NCBI RefSeq assembly: GCF_943371865.1
Contig: NZ_CALRWL010000006.1
Coordinates: 1-64,000 of the forward strand
Direction: 5' to 3'
DNA from: Azorhizobium sp943371865
GTDB taxonomy: Bacteria > Pseudomonadota > Alphaproteobacteria > Rhizobiales > Xanthobacteraceae
Length of the DNA stretch: 64,000 bases
In this document: one piece after another, positions 17,359 to 26,144 of the stretch
Layout: the number at the start of each line of letters is the position of its first letter
Numbering within the stretch: position 1 is the first letter of the stretch
The notes under the pieces: model-generated
What the model was told of the DNA's origin: nothing
The model's input: the letters and a program-made list of their open reading frames with translations, nothing else
Database searches by the model: none
Translations under genes and position numbers: made by a program

Positions 17359-19248
17359 TCAGCGCCGGGCGAACAGTTTCTCCACGTCCTTCAGCGACAA
17401 GGTGACGAACGTCGGTCGCCCGTGGTTGCACTCGCCGGAATTGGGGGTGGCCTCCATCTCGCGCAGCAAGGCGTTCATCTCTTCCACCCGCAGCCGCCGC
17501 CCGGCGCGCACGGAGCCGTGGCAGGCCATGGTGGCGGCCACATGCAGCAGCCGCCGCTCCAGCGGCAGCGCGTCGTCCCATTCGACCGCATGCTCGGCCA
17601 GATCGCGCACCATGCGGGTGACGTCGGCGGTGGCCAGCAAGGCGGGAACTTCGCGCACCAGCACTGCGCCGATACCGAAGGATTCGAGGACCAACCCCAG
17701 CCCGGTGAGATCCTCCGCCCGCTCCACCAGGCGATCGGCTTCGGCGGGGTCGAGATCTACCACCACCGGCACCAGCAAGCCCTGCCGCGCCACGCCGTCG
17801 CGCTCCAGCGCGCCTTTGAGCTTTTCATAGACCAAGCGCTCATGGGCCGCGTGCTGATCCACCAGCACCACCCCCTCGCGGGTCTGGGCGACGATATAGG
17901 TCTCGTGCAATTGCGCCCGTGCCGCACCGAGCGGCTTGTCCAGGTCCGTGGCCTCGGGCACGGCGCGGTCGGCGCGGGCATCAACGGACGGCGCGCCGGT
18001 GTCGAATACCCCTTGCCCGCCGGCGGAAAACCCCAGGTCCGCCATCCCGAACACCGCCTCCGGCGCCGGGTCAGCGCTCTGGGGCCGCGCGGGGGAGGCG
18101 CGCCAGTCGTAGCCGCCGCGCAAGGCCGGATCCGGCGCATAGCTGCGCGCCGACCATCCCACTGCGGGTGTCGCTGCGGTTGCGCGCATCTCCAGTTCCG
18201 GTGCCCGTGCCAGGGAGACCAGACGGTCCGCCATGGTGCCGGCCGTGCGCGGCAGCCGCGCGGCCAGAGCGTCGGTGAGGGTGCGAATCAGCAGCGCCCG
18301 CACATTGCCGCCGTCGCGAAACCGCACCTCGGTCTTGGCGGGATGGACATTCACGTCCACCTCGCGCGGATCCAGGGTGAGAAACAGCGCCAGCACCGGA
18401 TAGCGATCGGAGGGAAGAAGATCGGAATAGGCCGCACGCAGAGCGCCCATGAGCAATTTGTCGCGCACCGGGCGGCCGTTGACGAACAGGAATTGCGACA
18501 GCGAATTGGCCTTGGAGAAGGTGGGCAGGCCCGCCAATCCGCTCAGGCGTACGCCCCCACGCTCGCCCTCCACCGCCAGCACATTGCGCCCCGCTTCCGC
18601 GCCCAGAACCTCGGCAACGCGGGCGAGGCGTCCCTCTTCATTGTCCTCCCGCGCCGCCCAGGTCAGCGGACCGCGCTCCTCGGCCACTACGGTGAAGGCC
18701 ACGTCGGGCCGTGCGAGCGCAAGGCGGCGCACCACATCCACCGCCGCGGCGGTTTCCGCGCGGTCGGACTTCAGGAACTTCAGCCGTGCGGGGGTGGCAA
18801 AGAACAGGTCGCGGACTTCCACCCGCGTTCCGCCGCTGAGCGGCGTCGGCCGGGGCGGCTCCAGCACGCCCCCTTCCACACGTATCTCGAACGCATGCGG
18901 CGCCCCGTTGGGTCGGGAGGCGATGGACAGGCGGGCCACCGACCCGATGGACGGCAGCGCCTCGCCGCGAAAGCCGAGGGTCGAGATCGCCAGGAGATCT
19001 TCGGTGGGCAATTTCGAGGTGGCGTGCCGCTCCACCGCCAGCGACAGTTCGTCGGGGCTCATGCCGCCGCCATTGTCGGTGACACGGATCAGCCGCCGAC
19101 CGCCGCCGTCCACCACGATTTCCACTGCAGTGGCGCCCGCATCGAGGGCGTTTTCCAGCACTTCCTTCACCACCGCAGCGGGCCGCTCCACCACCTCGCC
19201 GGCGGCGATGCGGTCGATGAGGATAGGCGGCAGGCGACGGATGGGCAT
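17359..19248 (-). CDS. mutL: DNA mismatch repair protein MutL
   Basis: A 629-residue protein that links MutS recognition to strand removal. The N-terminal GHKL ATPase has ENALDAGAT, DNGGGM and STLGFRGEALPSIGSVA, followed by VNGRPVRDKLL and DVNVHPAKTEVRF. A variable linker spans about 335-435. The C-terminal dimerisation domain carries the endonuclease motif DQHA-x2-E-x4-E (DQHAAHERLVYE) and ECNHGRPTF near the end. The intact motif indicates that this MutL nicks DNA itself, as in bacteria without MutH. The ATG start at 19248 fits the family (MPIRRLPPILIDRIAAGEV); the frame is open 18 codons further up. Confidence 0.95.
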   Translation of the reverse strand: MPIRRLPPILIDRIAAGEVVERPAAVVKEVLENALDAGATAVEIVVDGGGRRLIRVTDNGGGMSPDELSLAVERHATSKLPTEDLLAISTLGFRGEALPSIGSVARLSIASRPNGAPHAFEIRVEGGVLEPPRPTPLSGGTRVEVRDLFFATPARLKFLKSDRAETAAAVDVVRRLALARPDVAFTVVAEERGPLTWAAREDNEEGRLARVAEVLGAEAGRNVLAVEGERGGVRLSGLAGLPTFSKANSLSQFLFVNGRPVRDKLLMGALRAAYSDLLPSDRYPVLALFLTLDPREVDVNVHPAKTEVRFRDGGNVRALLIRTLTDALAARLPRTAGTMADRLVSLARAPELEMRATAATPAVGWSARSYAPDPALRGGYDWRASPARPQSADPAPEAVFGMADLGFSAGGQGVFDTGAPSVDARADRAVPEATDLDKPLGAARAQLHETYIVAQTREGVVLVDQHAAHERLVYEKLKGALERDGVARQGLLVPVVVDLDPAEADRLVERAEDLTGLGLVLESFGIGAVLVREVPALLATADVTRMVRDLAEHAVEWDDALPLERRLLHVAATMACHGSVRAGRRLRVEEMNALLREMEATPNSGECNHGRPTFVTLSLKDVEKLFARR

Positions 19249-19385
19249 GAGGGCGATTCGCTTCCGAAACAGCGCGATCTTAACCACCACCGCTGACGGC
19301 AACTACAACTCAGACGAGCAATTTTCGCGCCAGCCTCAGTTTACGGGTCACGCATCATTGGCGGGGTGGGCTCCAGCAGCCTGCC

Positions 19386-19802
19386 TCAGATGGACAAGGT
19401 CGGGTTCGGGCCTGGGCGCGCGTTCGGTTCGCCGTCGGGCTGGCCGGCAAGCAGGTCGCGCAACGCGGTCGTCATGAGGGCGCCGGTGTAGGGCTTGGGC
19501 ACACGCAGATGATCGCTGTGCCGAGGCGGAAACTGCGAGTCGCCCAAGTGACCGCTGCAGAAGATCATGGGCACACCGCGCGCGGCCAAGACGTCGGCGG
19601 CGGGGAACACCAGATCGCCGCGCAGATTCACGTCGAGAATGGCCGCGTCGATCGCCTCGCATTCGGCCGCATGGATCGCGGAGCGCAGACTGGAAACCGG
19701 CCCCACCACCACACAGCCCAGCGACATCAGAGAGTCCTGAAGGCTAAGCGCCACCAGGAACTCATCTTCCACGATCAGTATCCGCTTGCCGGAAATATCC
19801 AT
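19386..19802 (-). CDS. Single-domain response regulator
   Basis: A 138-residue receiver domain without an output domain. Phosphorylation residues look complete: acidic pair Glu12-Asp13 (VEDEF), phosphoacceptor Asp57 (ILDVNL), Ser83 (FCSG) and Lys103 (VPKPYT). It resembles the stand-alone receivers common in Rhizobiales that act in phosphorelays or partner with HWE/HisKA2 sensor kinases. No kinase lies nearby, so its partner is unknown. The start at ATG 19802 follows a weak GGTGAAGG; the frame is open upstream through a terminator and is not coding there. Downstream is a gap, then mutL. Confidence 0.88.
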   Translation of the reverse strand: MDISGKRILIVEDEFLVALSLQDSLMSLGCVVVGPVSSLRSAIHAAECEAIDAAILDVNLRGDLVFPAADVLAARGVPMIFCSGHLGDSQFPPRHSDHLRVPKPYTGALMTTALRDLLAGQPDGEPNARPGPNPTLSI

Positions 19803-19874
19803 GATCTGAAACCCTTCACCGCCCACCTGCCCGGACAGCCAACGGGGAATGCGGCGCCAGGGTTCCCAGAACGC

Positions 19875-19909
19875 AAAAGGCCGCCTGCCGAATCGGCAAG
19901 CGGCCTTTT
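19875..19909. terminator. Bidirectional terminator after efp
   Basis: AAAAGGCCGCcTGCCG pairs with CGGCAaGCGGCCTTTT around a short loop. It ends the minus-strand efp transcript 49 bases after its stop and separates it from the response regulator. Confidence 0.85.
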
Positions 19910-19957
19910 GGACAGCTTCATGTGCGCAGCGCAGCCTGGGCCACGGCGAACCGACCA

Positions 19958-20527
19958 TCAGTCCTTGGCGCGTTCCACGTAGGAGGCGTCGGCGGTCATG
20001 ATGACCACGCGGGTGCCGGTTGCCACATGCGGGGGAACCATGGTGCGCACACCGTTGGACAGCATCGCCGGCTTATAGGAGGACGACGCGGTCTGGCCCT
20101 TCACGGTGGGCTCGGTATCGACGATTTCCAGCGTCACGCGCTGTGGCAGATCGATGGCGATGGGGTTGGCGCCATGCATCGAGACGATGCACTCCATGCC
20201 TTCCTGAAGATAGACCGCCATGTCGCCAAGGATCTCCTTGGACACGGTCACCTGATCGTAATTCTCCGGATTCATGAAGGTGAATCCGCTGCTGTCCTCA
20301 TAGAGGAAGGTATGGGTGCGGTCTTCCACATAGGCGCGCTCCACCTGCTCGGTGGTGCGATAGCGCTCGGACACCTTCACGCCGTCGGAGATGCGGCGCA
20401 TATCCAGCTGGGTGACCGGGGTGCCCTTGCCGGGGTGGATGTTCTCGGCACTGAGAACCACGTAGAGCTTGTCGTCCACATCCACGACATTGCCCTTGCG
20501 CAGAGAGCTGGCGATGACCTTGACCAC
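19958..20527 (-). CDS. efp: Elongation factor P
   Basis: A 189-residue translation factor that relieves ribosome stalling at proline runs. All three beta-barrel domains are present: the N-terminal part with NIHPGKGTPVTQ, the middle VERAYVEDRTHTFLYEDSSGFTFMNPENYDQ, and the C-terminal GQTASSSYKPAMLSNGVRTMVPPHV. The modified residue is Lys34 at the loop tip (HPGK). Together with the divergent epmA gene this indicates the beta-lysine modification branch rather than rhamnosylation, which uses Arg. It is divergent from epmA across 135 bases. Confidence 0.97.
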   Translation of the reverse strand: MVKVIASSLRKGNVVDVDDKLYVVLSAENIHPGKGTPVTQLDMRRISDGVKVSERYRTTEQVERAYVEDRTHTFLYEDSSGFTFMNPENYDQVTVSKEILGDMAVYLQEGMECIVSMHGANPIAIDLPQRVTLEIVDTEPTVKGQTASSSYKPAMLSNGVRTMVPPHVATGTRVVIMTADASYVERAKD

Positions 20528-20662
20528 GGTTTCTCTTCCTCAGACAGATTTTGGCGGCGAGCCGCAATATTTCATCGGGCCGCAACATAGCGATCTTCGC
20601 GATTTCCGCCAGTCCGGGGGCGGTGTTTTGTCGGCAAGGTCCATCCATCGGGCTGCCACGCT

Positions 20663-21724
20663 GTGAACGGTTCACGCCCTGCGGCCGCAATTTCCCCCTG
20701 GTGGCAGCCGGACATCCATGCGGACCGCCGGCCGTTTCTCCTCGGTCGGGCGCGCATCACGGCGGCGATCCGCGCCCATTTCGCGGCCCAGGACTTCCTG
20801 GAGGTTGAGACCCCCGTTCTTCAGCGCTCCCCCGGAAATGAGGCGCACCTGCACGCCTTTGCCACCACGCGCCTTGCCCCCGATGCCGCCAGCGACACGC
20901 TCTATCTGCGCACCTCGCCCGAGTTTGCCTGCAAGAAGCTGCTGGCCGCCGGCGAGACGCGGATCTTCGAATTGGCCAAGGTGTTCCGCAATCGCGAACG
21001 CGGTCCCAGCCATCACCCTGAGTTCACCATGCTGGAATGGTATCGCGCCCATGCGCCCTATGAGGCGCTTATGGCCGATTGCGCGGACCTGCTGGCCTTG
21101 GCCGCCCGCGCCGGCGGCGTGTCGATGTTCCAGTTTCGCGGCGTCTCCTGCGATCCATTCCAGGCGCCGGAACGGCTGACGCTGGTGGACGCCTTCGCGC
21201 GCTACGCCGGCTTTTCCCTGGAGCCCCATCTCAGCCCGGCCGGTCTGGAACCGGAGGTGGCTCCATTCGCGCACGCCGCGGCGCAAGCTGGCATCCGGGT
21301 GGCGGTGGACGACACCTGGGCGGATGTGTTCTCGCGGGTTCTGGTGGAGCGGATCGAGCCGCATCTGGGCCATGGGCGCCCCACCCTCCTGTGCGAATAT
21401 CCCAGCAGCGAAGCCGCACTCGCCCGCCCCAAGCCGGGGGATCCGCGCGTGGCGGAGCGGTTCGAGCTTTATGCCTGCGGATTGGAGCTGGCCAACGCCT
21501 TCGGCGAACTCACCGATGCGGAGGAACAGCGCCGACGGTTCGAGGTGGAAATGGACGAGAAGGCACGGCTTTATGGCGAGCGCTATCCGCTGGACGAGGA
21601 TTTCCTCTCGGCCCTCGGCCAGATGCCGCCGGCCAGCGGGGCGGCGCTGGGCCTTGATCGCCTGGTGATGCTCGCCACCGGCGCGCGCCGGATCGAGGAT
21701 GTCCTCTGGGCGCCCGTGGCCTAG
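20663..21724 (+). CDS. epmA: EF-P--beta-lysine ligase EpmA (GenX/PoxA)
   Basis: A 353-residue paralogue of class II lysyl-tRNA synthetase lacking the anticodon-binding domain. It attaches (R)-beta-lysine to Lys34 of EF-P. Class II motifs are visible: FLEVETPVLQRSPGNEAHLHAF, FRNRERGPSHHPEFTMLEWYRA (motif 2) and GAALGLDRLVMLATGARRIEDVLWAP (motif 3). It lies head to head with efp. The partner EpmB, a radical-SAM lysine 2,3-aminomutase that makes beta-lysine and often sits beside these genes, is not in this window. The start is a GTG inside a perfect 6-base inverted repeat (GTGAAC/GTTCAC), which may be chance. Confidence 0.93.
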   Translation: MNGSRPAAAISPWWQPDIHADRRPFLLGRARITAAIRAHFAAQDFLEVETPVLQRSPGNEAHLHAFATTRLAPDAASDTLYLRTSPEFACKKLLAAGETRIFELAKVFRNRERGPSHHPEFTMLEWYRAHAPYEALMADCADLLALAARAGGVSMFQFRGVSCDPFQAPERLTLVDAFARYAGFSLEPHLSPAGLEPEVAPFAHAAAQAGIRVAVDDTWADVFSRVLVERIEPHLGHGRPTLLCEYPSSEAALARPKPGDPRVAERFELYACGLELANAFGELTDAEEQRRRFEVEMDEKARLYGERYPLDEDFLSALGQMPPASGAALGLDRLVMLATGARRIEDVLWAPVA

Positions 21725-21767
21725 CGGGATGGGGCAGTCGCCGGCGGACGTCCCGCCGGCGATACGA

Positions 21768-22937
21768 TCATTGCGATGCAGGCGTCGCCGCCGCGGACTT
21801 GCCCTGGGACGTCGACGTGAGTTGGCGCATGCGCTCCGCCCCGCTGATCTGCATCCCGTCCACGGAGATGGTCTCGGGCAGCACCCCGCCGTTGGCGGCC
21901 GCGTCCCGCGCCACGGCCTCGCGCATTTTCGAGCCCATGCCGATGATCTGGGCGAACTTGCCGTGGTTCATGCCATCCATGGCCTTCACGTTGGTCAGGT
22001 CAATGACCACGGCTCCCAGTTCCACCAGTTCCGCATCGTTGGAATAGGCGCCAAGCCGCGTCTTGCCTCCGGCGATCAGGTCGGAGAAACCGAGAGCCTT
22101 GTCGTCGCGCGACACGATGACGATGAACGGTTTCGCCGGCTTGCCGAAGCGCTTGAGCTGCGACTTGAACACATCCACGTCGATGTCGGGGGCTGCCAGA
22201 ATCACATTGCCGATGCGGTTCGGCGGAATGCCGCGGCCGGCGATCTTCATCTGCCGCAGCGCCTCCACCGTGACCCAGTTGCCCATGGAGTGGGCGAGGA
22301 TGGTGATCTCCTCCGCATTGCTGGCTGAAGCCAGCATCAGCGTCTGTTCCAGGCTGTCGCGGGCGGCGGTGGCGCTGTTGTTGTCATAGACATAGTCTTC
22401 CGTCTTCCCGCGTGAGGCCCAGGAAAACAGGATCGGCACGCCCTTGATCTCCGAATCGTCGGCGATCTGGGTGAGGCGGTAGAGCGCCTCGGAGAACATG
22501 GTGTTGTAGCCGTGGACGAAGATCAGGACCTTGCGCTGGCCCACCGGCAGCTTGACCAATTGGGCATTGAGATCGCCGAGGAACTGCTTCTCATTGTCCT
22601 GATAGATGGCTTCCTGGACCACGAAGTCCGTGGCCGGATTGCCGGCGCCCTGCTTGGGCCATTCGATGGCGCCTTGTACGTGCGAGGGCGGGACGCTGAT
22701 CTTCACTGTCGCAAAATCGATGCCCGAGCTGCGCTCGCCGCTGAAAAAGGTGCCTGGCCTGCTGTCCCGTGCCCGGGTGGTCGCCACCAGCACCACGTGC
22801 TGCCGCGCTCCGACCGCCTCCGCCTGCAACGGCACCAGCACATCCGGGCCCGGCCGATCCGCACAGCCCGAGACGAATAGCAAGGTCCCAAACAGGGCGG
22901 CGCGGGCCAAGCGCGAGATGGCGGGCACGCAATTCAT
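21768..22937 (-). CDS. Alpha/beta hydrolase lipoprotein (DUF900 family)
   Basis: A 389-residue protein with a lipoprotein signal: the hydrophobic stretch LARAALFGTLLFVSGC puts the lipid-modified Cys at residue 25. The DUF900 hydrolase domain has VLIFVHGYNTMFSEALYRL, the nucleophile motif ILAHSMGNWVTVEAL, and LAAPDIDVDVFKSQL. Substrate is unknown; an esterase or lipase-like role in the periplasm is the reasonable inference. The tail after about 370 is Ala/Ser-rich. The frame continues 24 codons upstream, but the lipoprotein signal fixes the start. It is convergent with epmA. Confidence 0.85.
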   Translation of the reverse strand: MNCVPAISRLARAALFGTLLFVSGCADRPGPDVLVPLQAEAVGARQHVVLVATTRARDSRPGTFFSGERSSGIDFATVKISVPPSHVQGAIEWPKQGAGNPATDFVVQEAIYQDNEKQFLGDLNAQLVKLPVGQRKVLIFVHGYNTMFSEALYRLTQIADDSEIKGVPILFSWASRGKTEDYVYDNNSATAARDSLEQTLMLASASNAEEITILAHSMGNWVTVEALRQMKIAGRGIPPNRIGNVILAAPDIDVDVFKSQLKRFGKPAKPFIVIVSRDDKALGFSDLIAGGKTRLGAYSNDAELVELGAVVIDLTNVKAMDGMNHGKFAQIIGMGSKMREAVARDAAANGGVLPETISVDGMQISGAERMRQLTSTSQGKSAAATPASQ

Positions 22938-23164
22938 GGACAGGCCTTCGCGCCCACTTCGTCCGGGCGCACGGTCCGGGCGGTTAAAAAGGGACCAGAC
23001 TACCAACACACCAATGCCCTCGGACCGACAGATGACCAGGCTGTCTTAACACCGCCGCCCCTTCTGAACGGTAAAATCTTTGACCGGGTTTCTGCGCCGG
23101 CGGGGCGGCGGACGCATGGAACATATTGCGATGCATCAAAGCGTTGCAGCAAGAAAGAGGATGA

Positions 23165-23671
23165 ATGGTCTGGTTTGAATTTGGAGACATTGCCATGTCG
23201 CTCGGCCTATCCACCTCCACCCCGACGGCCGACGGTCGCGGCCTCTCGCTTCGCACTTTGATCGGCCCGGTGACGCTGCCGGATCGCTTTGCGTTGACCG
23301 ACGGCATGAACATCGTCCGCATGCTGGCCGGGCTGCTCTATGCGCCGCATGTGATCCAGAAGCTGACCGGGATCGATGGCTCGCTGGCCTTCTTCACCAA
23401 GGCCGGCCTCGTCCCCGCCCCGCTGTTCCTCGGGTTGGCGCTGGTGTTTGAGTCGCTTTCGCTGGTGGGCCTGACGCTGGGCCTGTTCACCCGCTGGATT
23501 GCCTTGGCCTCGGCCGGCTGCATGGTGGTGGCGGCCTATGCCATCATCGCCACGAAGGGGCTGCACTGGTACTGGGCGCAGGGCGGCATCGAATACCTGC
23601 TGTTCTGGGGCGTGGTCTCCCTGGCGATCGCGGTGGACGCATGGCGCAAGGAGCAGGCGCTGGCCCGCTGA
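23165..23671 (+). CDS. DoxX family inner-membrane protein
   Basis: A 168-residue protein with a polar N terminus of about 45 residues followed by four predicted helices (around 52-70, 82-104, 108-128 and 135-155), the DoxX arrangement. Members form part of small oxidoreductase or quinone-linked complexes in some species, but function here is unknown. The start has AGAGGATGA right before the ATG. An in-frame ATG at codon 11 is an alternative. The upstream gap (22938-23164) holds a perfect 10-base inverted repeat. Confidence 0.85.
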   Translation: MVWFEFGDIAMSLGLSTSTPTADGRGLSLRTLIGPVTLPDRFALTDGMNIVRMLAGLLYAPHVIQKLTGIDGSLAFFTKAGLVPAPLFLGLALVFESLSLVGLTLGLFTRWIALASAGCMVVAAYAIIATKGLHWYWAQGGIEYLLFWGVVSLAIAVDAWRKEQALAR

Positions 23672-23678
23672 ACCGCGC

Positions 23679-24395
23679 CTATACCGGCTCGTCAACGTCA
23701 CAGGGGAGCGCCTCGCCCCCTGTGACCATATCGAACTGCAAGAGTTGCCGCGCCCGCACCGGCGCGAAGGACTGGCGGTGGTGGCGGCACGGCCCGAGGC
23801 CGATAAGCGCCGCGCTGTGCTCGGCGGTGCCATAGCCCATGTGGCGCTCAAAGCCATAGCCGGGAAAGGCCAGGCCCAAGCCGGCCATGAGGCGGTCCCG
23901 CGTCACCTTGGCGACGATGGACGCCGCGGCGATGGAGGCGATCAACCCGTCGCCGCCCACCACCATCTCCACGGAACAGCTCAGCGGCGGCCGGTCGTTG
24001 CCGTCCACGAACACCAGCGACGGCGCGCACGGCAGGCCGCGCACCGCACGGGCCAAGGCCCACAAGGTCGCCTGGCGGATGTTGTTGCGATCGATCCGGG
24101 CCGGCGGTGCCAGGGATACCGATACCTCGGCGGTGGCACAGATCTCCGCGAACAGGGCCTCGCGCTTGGCGCGGCTGAGCTTCTTGGAATCGTCCAGACC
24201 GACCGGCACCCGCTTCGGGTCCAAGACCACGGCGGCGGCCACCACCGGGCCGGCCAAGGGGCCGCGCCCGACTTCGTCCGCACCGGCCACCAGCATGGCG
24301 CCCGCGCGATAGGCGGCACGCTCCCGCTTGAAGTCCAGGCCCAAGGCGGAGGAACGCGCGGCCTTGGTCTTGGCAGTGGCCATAGGGCGAACCAT
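23679..24395 (-). CDS. rnhB: Ribonuclease HII
   Basis: A 238-residue enzyme that cuts RNA in RNA-DNA hybrids, including single ribonucleotides in DNA. Catalytic residues are visible: Asp40-Glu41 in AGADEVGRGPLAGPV, LVFVDGNDRP with the third Asp, and ASIVAKVTRDRLM with the fourth. The N-terminal 28 residues are basic and Ala-rich. The start is one of two ATGs (24395 or 24383); the first has GAGG very close upstream. The gene is convergent with DoxX, with seven bases between the stops. Confidence 0.93.
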   Translation of the reverse strand: MVRPMATAKTKAARSSALGLDFKRERAAYRAGAMLVAGADEVGRGPLAGPVVAAAVVLDPKRVPVGLDDSKKLSRAKREALFAEICATAEVSVSLAPPARIDRNNIRQATLWALARAVRGLPCAPSLVFVDGNDRPPLSCSVEMVVGGDGLIASIAAASIVAKVTRDRLMAGLGLAFPGYGFERHMGYGTAEHSAALIGLGPCRHHRQSFAPVRARQLLQFDMVTGGEALPCDVDEPV

Positions 24396-24689
24396 GTCCT
24401 CACGATTCTCCCTGGCCGATGGTCGGCGGAAAATGGCGGGCCCGTCACCCGCTGGCAAGGTGCGAGGACCGCAGCATACGGTGGTACCGCGCCCTTTGCC
24501 ATTCCTGGCTCATTCCACCGGTCGAGCACGCCCGGCGCGCGTGGTAGAGCTTGACGCGCCGCGATGCGCAGGGCGAGTGATCCGCCAACGAGGATCGCGG
24601 AAAAGTGCCGGCAGGCACATCTGCGATTGAACCTGCGGGCGGCGGCAGCATTGTCTGCGCGGGGCGGACCGTGCACCCGGGAGAGCGAC

Positions 24690-25565
24690 ATGCGTTTGGA
24701 TGATTTCCGGGCCAGCAGCAATGTGGAGGACCGACGGGGCGGCGGCGGGGGCTTCCAGATGCCCGGCGGGCGCGGCGGCCTCGGCATCGGCACCATCATC
24801 ATCGTCGGTCTGGTGGGCTGGGCCCTGGGCATCAATCCGGTGATGCTGCTCAGCGGCATCGAGGCGATTCAGGGGACCGGGACACAGACCAGCGCGCCGC
24901 AGAGCCACCCGGTGCCTGTCAACGACCCCGAGGGCAAGTTCGTGTCGCGCGTCCTGGCCCAGACCGAGGACGTCTGGACCAAGCTGTTTCGCGACCAGGG
25001 CAAGGATTATGTCGCCCCCACCCTGGTGCTGTTCTCCGGCCGCACCCAGTCCGGCTGCGGCGGTGCCGAGGCGGCCATGGGGCCGTTCTATTGCCCGGTG
25101 GATCAGAAGATCTATCTGGACCTCTCGTTCTTCAATGACATGAAGACGCGGTTCAAGGCCCCCGGCGACTTCGCCGCCGCTTATGTGATCGCCCACGAGG
25201 TGGGCCATCATGTGCAGAATGTCATCGGCATCCTGCCCAAGCTCCAGGCCGCCCAGCGCAGCGTCACCACCAAGCGCGAGGCCAATGGGATTTCCGTGCG
25301 CACGGAACTGATGGCCGATTGCCTTGCAGGGGTCTGGGCCTACCACGCCAACGAGATGTTCCGCACCCTGGAACCGGGCGACGTGGAGGAGGCCCTCAAT
25401 GCCGCCTCGGCCATCGGCGATGACCGGTTGCAGCGGCAATCCCAGGGCACGGTCGTCCCGGACAGCTTCACCCATGGCTCGTCGCAGAACCGGGTGAAAT
25501 GGTTCACCAAGGGGCTGAAGACCGGCGACATGAAGCAGTGCAACACATTGCAGGGATCACTCTGA
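24690..25565 (+). CDS. YpfJ-type neutral zinc metallopeptidase
   Basis: A 291-residue membrane-anchored protein. A short cytosolic Gly-rich N terminus (with DRRGGGGGF) leads to one helix (about 31-53), then the periplasmic or extracytoplasmic domain. The zinc motif HEVGHH is at 169-174 in YVIAHEVGHHVQN, and a downstream ELMADCLAGVWAYHA supplies the third ligand, as in this family. It has no characterised substrate. The final TGA overlaps the start of moaB (TGATG), so the two are probably translated together. Confidence 0.88.
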   Translation: MRLDDFRASSNVEDRRGGGGGFQMPGGRGGLGIGTIIIVGLVGWALGINPVMLLSGIEAIQGTGTQTSAPQSHPVPVNDPEGKFVSRVLAQTEDVWTKLFRDQGKDYVAPTLVLFSGRTQSGCGGAEAAMGPFYCPVDQKIYLDLSFFNDMKTRFKAPGDFAAAYVIAHEVGHHVQNVIGILPKLQAAQRSVTTKREANGISVRTELMADCLAGVWAYHANEMFRTLEPGDVEEALNAASAIGDDRLQRQSQGTVVPDSFTHGSSQNRVKWFTKGLKTGDMKQCNTLQGSL

Positions 25566-26128
25566 TGGCTGGCATTGATCCGGAACGGGCGTTCGTGGCC
25601 CTCAAGATTGCGGTCCTGACCATCTCCGACACCCGCGCGCTGGAGGATGATCGCTCCGGCAGCCTGTTGGCGGAGCGCCTGACCACCGCCGGTCATCACC
25701 TGGCCGACCGCCAGATCGTCACCGACGATGTGGCGGACATCCGCGCCGTATTGAAGGCCTGGATCGCCGACCCGCAGATCGATGTGGTCCTGACCACCGG
25801 CGGCACCGGCTTCACCGGCCGCGACGTGACGCCTGAGGCGATCGAGCCTTTGTTCGAGAAGCGCATGGAGGGCTTCTCCACGGTGTTTCACATGATCTCG
25901 TTCGGCAAGATCGGCACCTCGACCCTGCAAAGCCGGGCGACGGCGGGGGTGGCCAATGCCACCTATATCTTCTGCCTGCCCGGCTCCCCCGGTGCCTGCC
26001 GCGACGGCTGGGACGAGATTCTGGTGAACCAGCTGGACGTGCGCTACCGCCCCTGCAATTTCGTCGAAATCCTGCCGCGGCTCGACGAGCATCTCAAGCG
26101 CGCCAAGGCCAAGGGCGCCACCGTCTGA
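25565..26128 (+). CDS. moaB: Molybdenum cofactor biosynthesis protein B
   Basis: A 187-residue protein of the MoaB/Mog fold, which adenylates molybdopterin before molybdate insertion or has a closely related role. Signatures are AVLTISDTRALEDDRSG at the N terminus, VVLTTGGTGFTGRDVTPEAI in the middle, and FCLPGSPGACRDGWDEIL near the end. It starts in a 1-base overlap with the metallopeptidase stop. No other molybdenum-cofactor genes are in the window. A gap of 16 bases separates it from the convergent HXXEE gene. Confidence 0.93.
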   Translation: MAGIDPERAFVALKIAVLTISDTRALEDDRSGSLLAERLTTAGHHLADRQIVTDDVADIRAVLKAWIADPQIDVVLTTGGTGFTGRDVTPEAIEPLFEKRMEGFSTVFHMISFGKIGTSTLQSRATAGVANATYIFCLPGSPGACRDGWDEILVNQLDVRYRPCNFVEILPRLDEHLKRAKAKGATV

Positions 26129-26144
26129 GCGACGCCGCGAGCGA

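Noticed and set aside
20657..20675. Palindrome GTGAAC-G-GTTCAC over the epmA start as an operator
   Set aside because: Short, isolated and overlapping the start codon; chance is a sufficient explanation.
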